From an uncultured Lachnospiraceae bacterium (GTDB lineage: Bacteria; Bacillota; Clostridia; Lachnospirales; Lachnospiraceae): DNA of 15,424 bases. Of this stretch, positions 14,448-15,424 are shown piece by piece. The stretch lies in the NCBI GenBank assembly GCA_910578845.1, contig CAJTSL010000072.1, forward strand, positions 1-15,424, written 5' to 3'. A program made the position numbers and the translations under genes. The first letter of the stretch is position 1. Each line of letters starts with the position of its first letter. The notes beneath the pieces are model-generated. The model was given only the letters and a program-made list of their open reading frames with translations, was not told where the DNA came from and made no database searches.

Positions 14448-15293
14448 ATGACTATGACAATTAGCGGAACGAGTAAGGTAAGCGGCGCAGGCGCATCGGC
14501 TGGACAGTCAGGCGTAGGGAATAGCGCTGACCCGGTGAGCAAGGAATTGCAGGATAAGATCGCCAGAGCACAGAAACAGTTACAGGAGCTTTCTGCCAAT
14601 ACAGAGCTGAGCGCCGAGACCAAAATGAAGAAACGGCAGGAGCTACAGAAGCAGATTAGTGATCTGAACGTGCAGCTTCGCCAGCATCAGATAGAACAGC
14701 GTAAAAAAGAGCGGGAAAAGAAAGATTCGTTTGACGATATGTTGGGAACAAAGCCGCAAGAGAGCAAAGCAGATGGCAAGGGGCAGGCAGCGGCAGTACC
14801 TTCCCAGGCAAATATGGAAGCCATGATTTCCGCCGGCGCGGCGATGGATCAGGCAAAGGTACATGGCAGTGTAGCGACGAAGATGGAAAGCAGGGCCGGC
14901 GTCTTAGAAGCGGAGATCAAGCTTGATTCGGGGAGAGGCGGCAGCAGTAACATTGAGAGTAAGAAGGCGGAACTGGCAGAAGTAGAAGAAAAAGCTATGG
15001 AAGCGACAGCGTCACAGATGGGATCACTGGCAGAGGTCAATAAGACTCTCGAAGAAGCGTCTAAGAAGGAGCAGGAGGAGCAGACCGAAGAAGAGAAAGC
15101 CGTTGGGAATACCGGCAAAGATACGAAGACGCCGGAAGCAGCAGGCGCGCAGGGAACGGAGCAGACAGGCAGTGTAGCGTCTCCGGGCGAAGAGCAATCC
15201 CAACAAGCACAGCAGGCTCAGGAAGCAATAGGAGGCGGAGCGCCTCAGCTTGCGCCGGTGGTACATTATAGGCCGGTAGACGTACGGCTGTAA
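14448..15293 (+). CDS. FlxA-like coiled-coil protein
   Basis: A 281-residue hydrophilic protein without signal peptide or membrane segment. The N-terminal 30 residues are Ser/Gly/Ala-rich (TISGTSKVSGAGASAG). Residues about 30-95 form a helical coiled coil (ELQDKIARAQKQLQEL; KMKKRQELQKQISDL; then very basic KKEREKK). This order resembles the FlxA-like family; E. coli FlxA is part of the flagellar regulon, but no flagellar gene is visible here. Residues about 155-215 are again helical and charged, about 215-265 are a Gln/Glu/Ala-rich low-complexity linker, and the tail ends HYRPVDVRL. AGGAGG (14438-14443) serves either ATG 14448 (4 bases) or ATG 14454 (10 bases); the second may be the real start. 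Function unknown. Confidence 0.7.
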   Translation: MTMTISGTSKVSGAGASAGQSGVGNSADPVSKELQDKIARAQKQLQELSANTELSAETKMKKRQELQKQISDLNVQLRQHQIEQRKKEREKKDSFDDMLGTKPQESKADGKGQAAAVPSQANMEAMISAGAAMDQAKVHGSVATKMESRAGVLEAEIKLDSGRGGSSNIESKKAELAEVEEKAMEATASQMGSLAEVNKTLEEASKKEQEEQTEEEKAVGNTGKDTKTPEAAGAQGTEQTGSVASPGEEQSQQAQQAQEAIGGGAPQLAPVVHYRPVDVRL

Positions 15294-15331
15294 GATGATC
15301 GTTATTTTCATATTGTAAGGATTTTCTATGG

Positions 15332-15371
15332 AAAAAGAAGGAGCGCAAATCAGGTTGCGTTCCTTCTTTTT
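15332..15371. terminator. Intrinsic terminator after the FlxA-like gene
   Basis: GAAGGAGCGCAA (15337-15348) pairs with TTGCGTTCCTTC (15355-15366) with a single G-U pair and a 6-nt loop, followed by TTTTT. The A-run ahead of the stem lets it work on the minus strand as well. Confidence 0.92.
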
Positions 15372-15382
15372 GTATGGCAATT

Positions 15383-15407
15383 AAAAAAACCACCTGCTAT
15401 GCAGGTG
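15383..15407 (-). terminator. Minus-strand terminator or border hairpin of an IS200-like element
   Basis: CACCTGC (15391-15397), TAT, GCAGGTG (15401-15407) form a perfect 7-bp hairpin. On the minus strand it is followed by a run of seven T (15389-15383), so it could end a gene beyond the right edge. The compact CCACCTGC-TAT-GCAGGTG palindrome also resembles the subterminal hairpins of IS200/IS605 elements. The window stops 17 bases later, so it cannot be settled here. Confidence 0.5.
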
Positions 15408-15424
15408 TGACAACAGCCGCTTTA

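Noticed and set aside
14257..14451. 64-codon plus-strand frame before the FlxA-like gene
   Set aside because: It has no ribosome site or recognisable content and covers a hairpin region; it overlaps the real ribosome site of the next gene.
15024..15393. Minus-strand frames antisense to the FlxA-like gene
   Set aside because: They are low-complexity mirrors of the Gln/Glu/Ala-rich coding sequence and cross a strong terminator.

Overview
The window looks like chromosomal DNA of a low-to-mid GC Firmicute, most likely a gut clostridium of the Lachnospiraceae type. This is an inference from strong Gram-positive Shine-Dalgarno sites, good sigma-A type promoters, two lipoproteins, a VanG-like ligase with VanR/VanS-type regulators, and an FlxA-like protein. 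No database search was possible.

Layout. (1) Positions 1-69: the 3' end of a tRNA, probably tRNA-Leu, and its terminator. (2) 160-823: an orphan BlaI/MecI-family repressor behind a consensus promoter and a long structured leader. (3) 900-5547: a four-gene CUT1-type ABC importer operon in the order ATPase, permease, permease, binding lipoprotein, followed by a separately promoted lipoprotein with two OB-like repeats (5666-6397). A bidirectional terminator (6462-6503) separates these from (4) a minus-strand pair, Nudix hydrolase (7367-8020) and DUF2971 protein (6542-7363). (5) 8048-8335: a divergent control region with nine tandem ~11-bp repeats. (6) 8336-11398: a VanR-like response regulator, a VanS-like histidine kinase and a VanG-like D-Ala-D-Ser-type ligase. 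(7) 11419-11544: a possible 41-residue Cys-rich peptide with a perfect ribosome binding site. (8) 11588-14230: a large 7TM hybrid histidine kinase with a degenerate and a true receiver domain. (9) 14448-15293: an FlxA-like coiled-coil protein and its terminator. (10) 15383-15424: a hairpin at the right edge that is either a minus-strand terminator or the border of an IS200-like element.

How the parts may work together. The most striking unit is vanR-vanS-ligase. The ligase keeps the residues linked to D-Ser selectivity in VanG, yet no VanXY (D,D-peptidase) or VanT (serine racemase) gene follows. A terminator closes vanRS, and an extended -10 promoter sits inside its loop, with TAAGAA direct repeats at 11-bp spacing upstream. 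This suggests the ligase is switched on separately by phosphorylated VanR. The array upstream of vanR has the same 11-bp phase, as expected for tandem binding of an OmpR/PhoB-class regulator, and it also covers the -35 box of the divergent Nudix operon. The regulatory reading is inference; the repeats, promoters and gene order are visible directly.
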